A stretch of DNA of 55,152 nt from Tissierellia bacterium (GTDB taxonomy: Bacteria; Bacillota; Clostridia; Tissierellales; Sedimentibacteraceae). Of this stretch, positions 23,861-32,240 are shown one piece after another (the first letter of the stretch is position 1; each line of letters begins with the position of its first letter). A program made the translations under genes and the position numbers. The stretch lies in assembly GCA_012518555.1 (NCBI GenBank), contig JAAYRW010000097.1:1-55152 (forward strand). Reading direction: 5' to 3'. Under the pieces are notes generated by a model, which was not told the origin of the DNA, did no database searches, and saw only the letters and a list, made by a program, of their open reading frames with translations.

Positions 23861-24670
23861 CTATTTATTGCTGAAAACAGCTTTTCTCTTTTCAACAAAA
23901 GCGTTCATTCCTTCATCCTTATCTTCTGTAGCAAACACTAAAGCCCCTAAATCCTTCTCTAGCTCTAAGCCCTTTTGTAAATCCATTTCTAATCCCTTGT
24001 TAATAGCTACCTTAGCATACCCAATAGCCTTAGAAGCATTTGTTAGTATAGTTTTCATCATATTTAATGATTCTTCCATTAATGACTCCGGTTCTACTAC
24101 TTTGTTTACAAGACCAATAGTCAAAGCTTCATCTGCCTTTACTTGTCTACCTGAAAAAATTAATTCCTTTGCTAATCCAGGACCAATTAATCTAGGTAAT
24201 CTTTGTGTACCTCCAAAGCATGGGATTATACCAAGACCAACTTCCGGTTGACCAAATACAGCCTTAGTTGAGGCTATTCTAATATCACAGCTTAAAGCTA
24301 ATTCACTACCACCACCTAGTGCATAACCATTAACTGCCGCTATTACAGGCTTCTCCAAATTTTCTATTTTATTAAAAATACTTTGGGCAAAACCTGCATA
24401 TTGTCTTCCTTCTATACTTTTGTAATTTTGCATTTGAACTATGTCAGCACCTGCAACAAAACCCCTTCCTTCTCCTGTTACAATTACACCTCTAATTGCG
24501 TCTTCTTCTTTTATCGCATCAAAAATACTAACAAGTTCATTTAGGGTATCATTATTAAGTGCATTTAAAGCTTTTGGTCTGTTCATTTTTACAACAGCGA
24601 TTTCATCTTCTACTATATTAACTTCTATATTATTTAATTCTTTTGCTAATTCCAATAATAAGTTTGACAT
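23861..24670 (-). CDS. Enoyl-CoA hydratase/isomerase (crotonase family)
   Basis: A crotonase-fold enzyme of 269 residues, likely hydrating a short-chain enoyl-CoA. The family signatures are MNRPKALNALN, GRGFVAGADI (oxyanion loop), NGYALGGGSELALSCD and FGQPEVGLGIIPCFGGTQRL. The catalytic-type glutamates lie in GGGSELAL and QPEVGLGI. I start at ATG 24670, four bases after AGGAGG; an ATG nine codons upstream has no site. It lies between the acyl-CoA dehydrogenase and etfB. The partner enzymes point to a short-chain acyl-CoA route. Confidence 0.92.
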   Translation of the reverse strand: MSNLLLELAKELNNIEVNIVEDEIAVVKMNRPKALNALNNDTLNELVSIFDAIKEEDAIRGVIVTGEGRGFVAGADIVQMQNYKSIEGRQYAGFAQSIFNKIENLEKPVIAAVNGYALGGGSELALSCDIRIASTKAVFGQPEVGLGIIPCFGGTQRLPRLIGPGLAKELIFSGRQVKADEALTIGLVNKVVEPESLMEESLNMMKTILTNASKAIGYAKVAINKGLEMDLQKGLELEKDLGALVFATEDKDEGMNAFVEKRKAVFSNK

Positions 24671-24737
24671 ATATCCTCCTAATAAACTATTTTTCATGAA
24701 TGAGTTTCATAGTATATATAACACTTATTTAGCAAAT

Positions 24738-25877
24738 CTATCTAAATAAACCACCGCTTACAATTAGCTTCTGAATTTCATTTGTTCCTTCATAAATTTG
24801 AGTTATCTTGGCATCTCTCATCATTCTTTCTACATGATACTCTCTCATGTATCCATTTCCTCCATGCATTTGAACAGCTTCAGTAGTTACTTCCATAGCA
24901 AGATTTGTACATGCATATTTTGCTTTTGCAGCCGAGGTAGTGTATGACCTTCCTGCATCTTTATCGCAAGCTGCTTTATAAAGTAACAATTTTGCCTGCT
25001 CTATTTTTATATTTAATTCTGCCATTTTGAAAGATAGGTATTGGTTTCTATATAATGGTTTTCCAAATTGTTCTCTTTCCATCAAATATTTTCTCGCTAA
25101 TTCATATGCACCTTCTGCAATTCCAAGAGCTTGAGCAGCAACACCCATTCTTCCTCCATCAAGAGCTTTCATTGCGAGGAAGAATCCTTTTCCTTCTTCT
25201 AATATTAGGTTTTCTTCAGGTACCATAACGTCATTAAATATTACTTCTGAAACTTGAGCTGAGCGAATACCCATTTTATTATCAACTTTACCTATTGTTA
25301 CGCCTGGGAATGACTTTTCTACTATGAATCCTGATAAGCCCCTTGTTTTTTGTTCAGAATCTGTACTGGCTACTACGAAAAAGTAATCTGCTAAGGGACC
25401 ATTTGTGGAAAAACACTTCAATCCATTTAATAGATAGTGATCACCTTTCTTTTCTGCCCTCGTTATAACGCCTGCAGCATCCGAACCTGCATTTGGTTCT
25501 GTCAAGTTAAAAGCGCCAAGTGAATCACCTGATAGTACAGGGGGTAAGTATTTTTTCTTTTGTTCTTCTGTTCCATAATCTGCAATCGGACCACCATATA
25601 ATGAAGTAGCAACTGAATAAGCTATAGCTAAAGAGGCATCAACTTTGGCAATTTCTTCTACTGCTAAAACATACTCTAAATAACCTGCATCTGAACCGCC
25701 ATATTCAGATGAATAAGGTAATCCGATAAAACCAAGTTGTCCTAGCTTTTTATAGCCATCCATTGGAAAGGTACTTGTTTCATCTCTTTCTATTACTCCA
25801 GGTAATAAATAATTCTCTGCTAAATCTCTAGCATTTTTAATAATCATTTTTTGCTTTTCATTAAACTCAAAATTCAT
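24738..25877 (-). CDS. Short-chain acyl-CoA dehydrogenase (butyryl-CoA dehydrogenase type)
   Basis: A flavin enzyme of 379 residues that reduces an enoyl-CoA or oxidises an acyl-CoA, with electrons passed through Etf. It has FNLTEPNAGSDAAG, CFSTNGPLADYFFV, the FAD-binding MGVAAQALGIAEGAYELA and the C-terminal YEGTNEIQ, where E363 is the expected catalytic base. The adjacent etfBA and crotonase make a redox module as in clostridial butyrate or propionate pathways. Chain-length preference cannot be read here. AGGAGAATG precedes the ATG. Confidence 0.92.
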   Translation of the reverse strand: MNFEFNEKQKMIIKNARDLAENYLLPGVIERDETSTFPMDGYKKLGQLGFIGLPYSSEYGGSDAGYLEYVLAVEEIAKVDASLAIAYSVATSLYGGPIADYGTEEQKKKYLPPVLSGDSLGAFNLTEPNAGSDAAGVITRAEKKGDHYLLNGLKCFSTNGPLADYFFVVASTDSEQKTRGLSGFIVEKSFPGVTIGKVDNKMGIRSAQVSEVIFNDVMVPEENLILEEGKGFFLAMKALDGGRMGVAAQALGIAEGAYELARKYLMEREQFGKPLYRNQYLSFKMAELNIKIEQAKLLLYKAACDKDAGRSYTTSAAKAKYACTNLAMEVTTEAVQMHGGNGYMREYHVERMMRDAKITQIYEGTNEIQKLIVSGGLFR

Positions 25878-25897
25878 TTCACATTCTCCTTTAATTT

Positions 25898-27454
25898 TTA
25901 TTTATTAGCTATCCCCATGACTTCATCCCTAAAAATGGCTTCTGCCATTATTTTTGGCTGGCCGTCCATTTTGGGCATAAAGTCCATAAGGTCAAGAACC
26001 TGTGTTTTTAAATCTATTCCCGGAGCTATTTCCGTTAAATACAATCCATCTTGTCTTAACTCAAAAGCAGCTCGTTCTGTTATATACATTACCGGTTGAT
26101 TTACTTTTCTTGCATAATCACCACTAAATGTTATATGTTCTACATCTTTAATAAACTTCTTATACTTTCCTTCTTTTTCTATTATAAGTTTTCCATCTTT
26201 TATAGTGGTTTCTAGTCCACCGGCAGTAAATGTTCCGCAAAAATGTACACTTTTAGCGTTTTGTGTAATATTTATAAACCCGCCACAACCTGCAAGTCTT
26301 GGTCCAAATTTACTAACATTTATATTCCCATGGGAATCGGCTTCAGCTAATCCTAAAAATGCTTGGTCCACACCTCCACCATCGTAAAAGTCAAACTGCA
26401 TATGTTGTTCTAAAATACATTCAGGATTAATAGAAGCGCCAAATTGAGAGCCACCGGCTGGAACACCACCAATTGGTCCCGCTTCTACTGTAAGGGTCAT
26501 ATAATCACCAATACCCTCTTCATTAGCTACCATAGAAATGTACTCCGGAATTCCAATTCCAAGGTTGACTACAACGTCTTCTTTTAACTCCATTGCAGCC
26601 CTTCTGCCAATTATCTTTTTAGTAGATAATGGGGGTATTGAAATAGTATCAAGGGGCACTTGAACTTCACCTGTTAAGGAAGGGTCAAAGGAATGTCCAA
26701 AGCATTGCTCATGATCATCCGGCTTAGCTATTATTATTCCATCTACATAAATTCTTGGGATTTTTACCAACCTTGGGTCTAAACTACCTGCTTTAACCAT
26801 CCGTTCAACTTGTACAAATACCTTACCACCGGAATTTTTAACTGCTTGAGCCATTGAAGTAACTTCTGTTGGAGCTACTTCTCTATGAACAGTCACATTT
26901 CCTAATTCATCAGCATAGCTACCTCTAATGAATGCAATATCAATTGGCATTGACTTATATAAGAGCCTTTCTTGTCCATTTATATTTATTAACTCTACGA
27001 TATCTTCTTTAGTAATCTCATTCAATTTTCCGCCCTGATTTCTTGGATCAACAAATGTATTTAGTCCAACATGGGTAATAGTCCCCACTTTATGAGCTGC
27101 AATATCTCTCAATAATTGAGACAAAGTTCCCTGAGGTAAATTGTAACCTTCTATTTGATTATCAATAACTAATTTACCAAGGCGGGGAGCCATATTCCAA
27201 TGTCCTGCAATTACACGTTTCGTCATACCTACATGAGCAAAATGTTCAGCGCCGCTACCATCTCTATTACCTTGAGCAGCAGCATAAAACAAAGTAAGGT
27301 CTTTGGGAGCTCCAGTGTTAATAAATCTGTTTTCTAAAGCTTTCGTTAATGATTCTGGACATCCGCTTCCAACAAACCCGCTTGTTACAACCGTTTGCCC
27401 ATCCTGAACAAACTTAGCAGCTTCATCTGCTGACATAACAGTTACTTTTTTCAT
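25898..27454 (-). CDS. Acyl-CoA:acetate/propionate CoA-transferase
   Basis: A family I CoA-transferase with both half-domains fused (518 residues), closely resembling propionate CoA-transferase of Clostridium propionicum in memory. Landmarks are SADEAAKFVQDGQTVVTSGF at the start, GAEHFAHVGMTKR, ATDVTSMAQ-like VAPTEVTSMA, and the catalytic glutamate in LTVEAGPIGGVPAGG, with FDFYDGGGVDQ and GTFTAGGLETT beyond. It activates a carboxylic acid by CoA exchange. It is first in the operon, downstream of a sigma-54 promoter. Acetate, propionate, butyrate or a branched acid are all possible substrates. Confidence 0.9.
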   Translation of the reverse strand: MKKVTVMSADEAAKFVQDGQTVVTSGFVGSGCPESLTKALENRFINTGAPKDLTLFYAAAQGNRDGSGAEHFAHVGMTKRVIAGHWNMAPRLGKLVIDNQIEGYNLPQGTLSQLLRDIAAHKVGTITHVGLNTFVDPRNQGGKLNEITKEDIVELININGQERLLYKSMPIDIAFIRGSYADELGNVTVHREVAPTEVTSMAQAVKNSGGKVFVQVERMVKAGSLDPRLVKIPRIYVDGIIIAKPDDHEQCFGHSFDPSLTGEVQVPLDTISIPPLSTKKIIGRRAAMELKEDVVVNLGIGIPEYISMVANEEGIGDYMTLTVEAGPIGGVPAGGSQFGASINPECILEQHMQFDFYDGGGVDQAFLGLAEADSHGNINVSKFGPRLAGCGGFINITQNAKSVHFCGTFTAGGLETTIKDGKLIIEKEGKYKKFIKDVEHITFSGDYARKVNQPVMYITERAAFELRQDGLYLTEIAPGIDLKTQVLDLMDFMPKMDGQPKIMAEAIFRDEVMGIANK

Positions 27455-27606
27455 GATATCATCCTCCCTTTTATATTAATAAATATAATTGTTAACTTTT
27501 CGACCACTTTTACTACTATTTTGATACTTTATAGTAAGTGTTCCAGCCTCTAAATTCATAATATTATCTGGAACTCTTGGATTAATGAGGAAGCTAGTTA
27601 ATAATA

Positions 27607-27623
27607 TTGCATAAAGCGTGCCA
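27607..27623 (-). promoter_or_regulatory. Sigma-54 (RpoN) promoter of the CoA-transferase operon
   Basis: On the minus strand TGGCAC (27623-27618) and TGCA (27611-27608) place GG and GC exactly 10 nt apart, the -24/-12 rule of sigma-54 promoters. The sequence between is CACGCTTTAT. It faces the CoA-transferase gene, and a sigma-54 activator is encoded immediately upstream, which strongly supports the call. Confidence 0.85.
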
Positions 27624-27735
27624 ATCAAATTTGTTATATTTTAAACGCTTTCTTCTAAGATGCTGTTACATTTATTTACACTTCAATTATAAAATCCCTA
27701 TTATGTACTAAGTATCCCCTTAAATTAAAAGGAAA

Positions 27736-27790
27736 TAAGCAAACCTATATACTATTATAACAGTGTAATAATAGTATACAGGTTTGCTTA
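27736..27790. repeat. 23-bp-arm palindrome between activator gene and sigma-54 promoter
   Basis: Arms 27736-27758 and 27768-27790 match at 22 of 23 positions around a 9-nt centre. It lies 35 nt past the activator stop and about 115-170 bp upstream of the -24 element. It can serve as a terminator of the activator gene, as an upstream activator-binding site, or both. Confidence 0.7.
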
Positions 27791-27825
27791 TAGTTTCCAG
27801 GCTAGCAATAGCCTTCTATATTTGT

Positions 27826-29232
27826 TTACTCATATTTCTTTAATTTTTGATATAAATTGGCTCTGCTTATTCCAAGTATTCTAGCGGTTTTACTTTTATT
27901 TCCACCGCACATTTCTAGTGTTTCAAAAATTATATTTTTTTCATAATTATTAAGTTTGTTATTTAAATCTCCTTCGTAAAAATACCTTTTTTCTTTTGTT
28001 ATCTTTTCAGGAAGTTGCTCTTTAGTAATAATATTGGAATCAACAAAATTATAGGCCCTTTCGATAACGTTTTCTAATTCGCGTATATTTCCCGGCCATG
28101 AATAGTTCTTAAGATATTCCATTGCTTCATCTTCTATTTTTTCGATATATATACCAAATTTATAATTGAATTGTTTTATAAAATATTCACATAAAACTGG
28201 TATATCATCAAGCCTTTCCCGCAATGGCGGAATTTCTATAGGTATGACATTTAGCCGAAAATACAAATCTTCGCGAAAACTACCCTTATTTATTTTCTCA
28301 ATAAGATTTTGATTTGTAGCTGCAATTATTCTTACATCAATATTTATAGGTTTGCTGCCACCTACTTTATCAACTACTTTTTCTTGTAATACACGCAGCA
28401 ACTTTGATTGCATATTCATTCCCATATCACCAATTTCGTCAAGAAAGATAGTTCCTTGATTTGCCAGTTCAAATTTTCCAATTTTGCCGCCCTTTTTAGC
28501 ACCAGTAAAGGCACCTTCTTCATAACCAAAAAGCTCCGATTCCAAAATAGTTTCAGGTATAGCTGCACAATTTACTTTAACAAATTTATTATCTCTTCGG
28601 TTGCTCATTTCATGAATGGCATTAGCAAAAACCTCTTTACCTGTACCGCTTTCTCCAGTTATTAATATAGTAGAATCCGAAGTTGCTACTCTCTTAATAG
28701 TATTCTTTAATTTGATAATTTTGCTGTTATTGCCAATTATGTCGTCTATTGCTAAATAGTTTTTTTGAACCCTCCTAAGACGTTCTTTATAGTTGTCAAG
28801 CTCTATATTAGCTTCTTTAATTTTCTTATAGAGCATATTTACTTCCATGGAATTACGAAATATAACCATACCAACAGCCCCAATAATCTTTCCATTATTA
28901 AATAGGGGAATCCTTGAAGTTATAGATTCATGTCCGTTTATCCACTGAATTTGTCCTATTTCACTTATACCTGTTTCGATAACAATATGTAATCGCGTAT
29001 TTTCTATTATTTCAGTAACATGCTCACCAATTGCATCTACTATTTCAATACCCAGGAAATTTGCATATGCTTTGTTCATCTTTACAATAAAACCATTTTG
29101 ATCTATCATAACCAGACATTCAGAAATATCATTAAAAAAAATTTTTAGAGCTTGATTTTCAAACCTAAGCTTATCTATTTCATCTAATAGTTTTGTATTA
29201 TTATAAGTATCATAAGAGTTATAAGTATTCAA
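27826..29232 (-). CDS. PAS-domain sigma-54-dependent transcriptional activator
   Basis: A 468-residue enhancer-binding protein. A coiled start is followed by a PAS domain (about 25-135), which should sense a small ligand or redox state, then a short helix. The AAA+ domain (about 158-390) has Walker A GESGTGKE, the sigma-54 contact loop GAFTGA and the FLDEIGDM Walker B. A Fis-type HTH ends the protein (GNKSKTARILGISRANLYQKL). There is no receiver domain, so it is controlled by ligand rather than phosphorylation. It lies directly upstream of the sigma-54 promoter of the CoA-transferase operon on the same strand and is its obvious regulator. RpoN itself is not in the window. Confidence 0.93.
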   Translation of the reverse strand: MNTYNSYDTYNNTKLLDEIDKLRFENQALKIFFNDISECLVMIDQNGFIVKMNKAYANFLGIEIVDAIGEHVTEIIENTRLHIVIETGISEIGQIQWINGHESITSRIPLFNNGKIIGAVGMVIFRNSMEVNMLYKKIKEANIELDNYKERLRRVQKNYLAIDDIIGNNSKIIKLKNTIKRVATSDSTILITGESGTGKEVFANAIHEMSNRRDNKFVKVNCAAIPETILESELFGYEEGAFTGAKKGGKIGKFELANQGTIFLDEIGDMGMNMQSKLLRVLQEKVVDKVGGSKPINIDVRIIAATNQNLIEKINKGSFREDLYFRLNVIPIEIPPLRERLDDIPVLCEYFIKQFNYKFGIYIEKIEDEAMEYLKNYSWPGNIRELENVIERAYNFVDSNIITKEQLPEKITKEKRYFYEGDLNNKLNNYEKNIIFETLEMCGGNKSKTARILGISRANLYQKLKKYE

Positions 29233-29343
29233 TATTAATCTCCCTTCACTTTAAAATTTATGCTGGCGATTATGGTTTAATATTGCTGTTATGTATTTAA
29301 CAAAATAACAAGTCGAAGTTCCTTGTGAAAAGGTATTACTTAT

Positions 29344-29372
29344 ATTATACCATATTAATGTTAATTAGTAAA
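29344..29372 (-). promoter_or_regulatory. Sigma-A promoter of the sigma-54 activator gene
   Basis: On the minus strand TTTACT (29372-29367), 17-nt spacer and a perfect TATAAT (29349-29344), about 110 nt ahead of the activator start. Confidence 0.5.
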
Positions 29373-29564
29373 CATTCTATGGTAGTTATTCCCTATCTTG
29401 AGTTTAAAAGATCTTTATGATATTTTCTTATTTGTCGCATACTAGGAACAATTAGAAAAGGATTTAGGATCTAATGACAGATTAGGCTATTTATTTCGAT
29501 TTGTTTGTTAATTTTTCTCTAAGTTAAATCAAATCCTGAGGGCGTGACATAGGTTTGCTATATA
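29373..29564. other. Gene-free stretch between the activator and rrf2 promoters
   Basis: I see no gene. A 21-codon open piece without a start at about 29448-29513 (reads EQLEKDLGSNDRLGY...) looks faintly coding but matches nothing I recognise. Confidence 0.35.
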
Positions 29565-29593
29565 TTGACTTTTGAACTGGGCAATGCTACTAT
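29565..29593 (+). promoter_or_regulatory. Sigma-A promoter of the rrf2 regulator gene
   Basis: TTGACT (29565-29570), 17-nt spacer, TACTAT (29588-29593). The -10 lies inside a 34-nt element shared with the cysK upstream region, so a regulator bound there would block the promoter. Confidence 0.7.
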
Positions 29594-29620
29594 TAAAACA
29601 TATCGAATCAATATGAATTA
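29587..29620 (+). promoter_or_regulatory. Putative Rrf2/CymR operator at its own promoter
   Basis: This 34-nt element matches 30184-30217 upstream of cysK at 28 of 34 positions (CTACTATTAA, ACA, ATCGAA, AATAT and ATTA shared). It covers the -10 box and start point of rrf2, which suits an autorepressor. Confidence 0.55.
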
Positions 29621-29654
29621 GCGGTCTAACTATACTTAGAAAGGAATGAAAATA

Positions 29655-30095
29655 ATGAAAATTTCTGCTAGAGCCAGGTACGGTCTTGCTGCGGTAATAA
29701 CTATGGCAGAAGAACAAACAGATGATGAATTAGTAACAGTAATCAGCCTATCTGAAAAACTTAAAATATCAAAAATTTACCTAGAACAAGTATTTGCACT
29801 TTTGAAACGAGGAGATATTGTTACTTCTACCAAGGGAGCAAAGGGAGGATATAGCTTATCAAGACCTGCAGACAAAATTACTTTATATGAGGTGCTTTTA
29901 TCTATAGAAAACTCCCTTTTTGAAGAAACAGAAGAAACAGTGAAAGAAAGTGATCCTCAATTAGAAAATTGCATGCAGGAAAATATATTTAAGATTCTCG
30001 ATAACACCATAAAAGATACATTAACTAACATTACTATTGAAGACCTTGTAGATAACTTAAGTCAATACAGAGGTAACTACATGTACTATCTCTAA
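29655..30095 (+). CDS. cymR: Rrf2-family regulator, CymR-like
   Basis: A 146-residue winged-helix regulator with the Rrf2 N-terminus (MKISARARYGLAAVI), the recognition region LKISKIYLEQVFALLKRGDIV and KGAKGGYSLSRP. It lacks the three-cysteine cluster of iron-sulfur sensors such as IscR (only one Cys, in ENCMQEN). In Bacillus and Staphylococcus the cysteine-free Rrf2 protein CymR represses cysteine genes in complex with CysK; here cysK is the next gene. I start at ATG 29655, nine bases after AAAGGA; an ATG at 29646 overlaps that site. It has a terminator before cysK. Confidence 0.78.
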   Translation: MKISARARYGLAAVITMAEEQTDDELVTVISLSEKLKISKIYLEQVFALLKRGDIVTSTKGAKGGYSLSRPADKITLYEVLLSIENSLFEETEETVKESDPQLENCMQENIFKILDNTIKDTLTNITIEDLVDNLSQYRGNYMYYL

Positions 30096-30138
30096 AACAA
30101 ATGAAGTTACTTTTAAAGAGTTACTTCGTTTGTTTTTT
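30095..30138 (+). terminator. Terminator of the rrf2 gene
   Basis: A 13-bp stem (30095-30107 with 30123-30135, one G-T pair) and a T run. The stem begins at the stop codon. Confidence 0.85.
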
Positions 30139-30183
30139 CTTTTATAAAATTCCAATCTATAATAATATTCTGCTGTTTACAGT

Positions 30184-30217
30184 CTACTATTAAGACAAAT
30201 CGAAAAAATATCGATTA
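30184..30217 (+). promoter_or_regulatory. Putative Rrf2/CymR operator upstream of cysK
   Basis: Second copy of the 34-nt element found at the rrf2 promoter (28 of 34 identical). It contains AATCGA (30199-30204) and TCGATT (30211-30216) as an inverted pair. It lies about 50 nt upstream of the cysK -35 box. Confidence 0.5.
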
Positions 30218-30267
30218 TTTTATAATCCAATGTTTAAATCTTTTTATTTGGTATATAAAAATATTAA

Positions 30268-30296
30268 TTGACAAAACTTAATTAAGAGAATATAAT
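30268..30296 (+). promoter_or_regulatory. Consensus sigma-A promoter of cysK
   Basis: TTGACA (30268-30273), 17-nt spacer and TATAAT (30291-30296): a perfect match to consensus. Confidence 0.88.
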
Positions 30297-30302
30297 ATAT
30301 TT

Positions 30303-30331
30303 ATAAAGCATATATGATATATATGCTTTAT
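30303..30331 (+). repeat. Stem-loop at the 5' end of the cysK mRNA
   Basis: Perfect 13-bp arms 30303-30315 and 30319-30331 around GAT. The predicted transcript starts at about 30303, so the hairpin is at the extreme 5' end, directly before the AGGAGGT site (30335-30341). Confidence 0.7.
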
Positions 30332-30345
30332 ACAGGAGGTCGTAT

Positions 30346-31275
30346 ATGTCAAAGATTTATTCATCAATAACTGATTTAATAGGAAGAACACCCTTATTAA
30401 AACTTAGCAAATATAAAGAGTCAATAGGTATAGGTGGAGAAATTTTAGCAAAGCTAGAATACTTTAATCCTGCAGGAAGTGTAAAAGATAGAATTGCAAA
30501 AGCCATGATAGAAGTTGCAGAAGAAAAGGGTCAACTCAAGTCAGGTTCCGTTATTATTGAACCAACCAGCGGAAATACAGGAATCGGTCTTGCAGCAGTA
30601 GCAGCTGCTAAAGGATACAAAGTTATACTTACAATGCCTGAGACCATGAGTATTGAAAGAAGGAATTTACTTAAAGCTTACGGTGCGGAAGTAGTTCTTA
30701 CGGAAGGTTCCAAAGCTATGAAAGGTGCCATAGCAAAAGCTGAAGAACTTTCAAAAGAAATACCTAATTCATTTATACCAGGACAGTTTGTAAACCCCGC
30801 AAATCCAGCAATTCACAAAGCTACAACAGGACCTGAAATTTGGGAAGATACAGAGGGTAAAGTAGATATATTTGTTTCAGGCATTGGAACAGGTGGAACA
30901 ATCACAGGTGTAGGCGAATATCTAAAGTCACAAAATCCTGATATTAGGGTAATTGCTGTTGAACCTGTTGATAGTCCAGTACTTTCCCAAGGAAAAGCCG
31001 GTCCTCACAAAATACAGGGAATAGGGGCAGGTTTCGTACCAGACACTTTAAATACAAATATTTACGATGAAATAGTTACGGTTTCCAACGAAGATTCTTT
31101 CCAAACAGGTCGATTAATATCTAAAACAGAAGGAATACTTGTAGGAATATCATCAGGGGCAGCTCTTCACGCTGCAACAGAAATAGCAAAACGTCCTGAA
31201 AATGCTGATAAAACCATTGTCGTCTTGTTACCAGACACTGGAGAGCGCTATTTATCAACAGATTTATTTAATTAA
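30346..31275 (+). CDS. cysK: Cysteine synthase A (O-acetylserine thiol-lyase)
   Basis: A PLP enzyme making cysteine from O-acetylserine and sulfide. The 309 residues have the family signature [10 protein letters not shown], the PLP lysine K47 in AGSVKDRIA, the phosphate loop [12 protein letters not shown], the [11 protein letters not shown] active-site loop and [20 protein letters not shown] precedes the ATG. In Bacillus the same protein acts as co-regulator with CymR, and the gene order here (regulator then cysK) fits. A bidirectional terminator follows. Confidence 0.95.
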   Translation: MSKIYSSITDLIGRTPLLKLSKYKESIGIGGEILAKLEYFNPAGSVKDRIAKAMIEVAEEKGQLKSGSVIIEPTSGNTGIGLAAVAAAKGYKVILTMPETMSIERRNLLKAYGAEVVLTEGSKAMKGAIAKAEELSKEIPNSFIPGQFVNPANPAIHKATTGPEIWEDTEGKVDIFVSGIGTGGTITGVGEYLKSQNPDIRVIAVEPVDSPVLSQGKAGPHKIQGIGAGFVPDTLNTNIYDEIVTVSNEDSFQTGRLISKTEGILVGISSGAALHAATEIAKRPENADKTIVVLLPDTGERYLSTDLFN

Positions 31276-31312
31276 AATTAGTAACTTAGGAAAATATGAT
31301 TAATTCTATATA

Positions 31313-31344
31313 AAGGGGACTGTCGTTCTTAGCGACAGCCCCTT
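31313..31344. terminator. Bidirectional terminator between cysK and sdaAA
   Basis: A 12-bp stem with one bulged A (31313-31325 with 31333-31344) between two convergent genes. Confidence 0.75.
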
Positions 31345-31364
31345 ATTACCATTCTGATACCATG

Positions 31365-32240
31365 TTAATTTTCAAAAATTCCCTTTTTTAATTTAAGAGC
31401 TGTAGGTGTTATAGCTATTCCTCCCTGAGCCGTTTCCCGTAGTTCTGAAGGCATTTGTTTTCCGATTTTGTACATGGCCTCTACTACTTCATCAAAAGGA
31501 ATTTTACTATATACCCCGCTCATAACTAAATCTGCTGTAGTTAATGCACTTACAGTACCTGCAATATTTCTTTTAGCACAAGGCACTTCAACTAAGCCGG
31601 CCACCGGGTCACAAACCAGGCCTAAAACATTTTTAATAACTATTGCAGCTGCTGTTAATGCCTGTTCCGGAGATCCACCCATCATTTCCACCACTGCAGC
31701 CGATGCCATTGCAGCAGCAGAACCACATTCCGCCTGACATCCTCCTTCAGCTCCAGCTAAAGTTGAATTTTTCGCTATTAAAATCCCCACTCCTGCTGCG
31801 GTAAATAAAGCATTTAACAGTTCATCTTCGGATTTATTAAGTTTTTCTCCTGCAGATAAAACTACTGCAGGCAAAATACCACAGGAACCTGCCGTTGGAC
31901 ATGCTACTATTCTACCCATTGCTGCATTAACCTCTGAAGAAGATAAAGCCCTTGCCATTGCTTTATTCATTAATTCTCCCGTCAGGGTTTCTCCCTTGTC
32001 AGAATAATTTTTAATTTTATATGCATCTCCTCCGATTAAACCACTTACTGATTTTACTTCATTATCTTGTGCATATTGAGAGGAATTCATCATAACGTGG
32101 AGAGTGCTTCTCATTTTCTCTATAACTTTCTCTCTATTACTTTCACTGGATTCAATTTCTTCCCTTATAGTGTACTCCCAAATGGGAATATTCTTTTCAT
32201 TGCATTTTTCCAGTAAGTCTTTACCACTCGAAACAAACAT
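31365..32240 (-). CDS. sdaAA: L-serine dehydratase, iron-sulfur type, alpha subunit
   Basis: The catalytic subunit of the oxygen-sensitive 4Fe-4S serine dehydratase (serine to pyruvate and ammonia). The 291 residues include VACPTAGSCGILPAV, AEGGCQAECGSAAAM and CDPVAGLVEVPC, which give the cluster cysteines of the family. It is translationally coupled to sdaAB (stop and start share a base at 32240). With cysK nearby on the other strand, serine can go either to cysteine or to pyruvate. Confidence 0.95.
   Translation of the reverse strand: MFVSSGKDLLEKCNEKNIPIWEYTIREEIESSESNREKVIEKMRSTLHVMMNSSQYAQDNEVKSVSGLIGGDAYKIKNYSDKGETLTGELMNKAMARALSSSEVNAAMGRIVACPTAGSCGILPAVVLSAGEKLNKSEDELLNALFTAAGVGILIAKNSTLAGAEGGCQAECGSAAAMASAAVVEMMGGSPEQALTAAAIVIKNVLGLVCDPVAGLVEVPCAKRNIAGTVSALTTADLVMSGVYSKIPFDEVVEAMYKIGKQMPSELRETAQGGIAITPTALKLKKGIFEN

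Larger units (their letters stand above)
27455..27825. other. Regulatory region between CoA-transferase and sigma-54 activator genes
   Basis: No gene is present. The region holds a sigma-54 promoter reading toward the CoA-transferase (27607-27623), a 5' untranslated stretch of about 140 nt, and a 55-nt near-perfect palindrome (27736-27790) just past the activator stop. Confidence 0.7.

Noticed and set aside
29448-29513. A 21-codon open piece reading EQLEKDLGSNDRLGY
   Set aside because: It has a stop immediately before it and no start; no family is recognisable, so it was not annotated as a gene.
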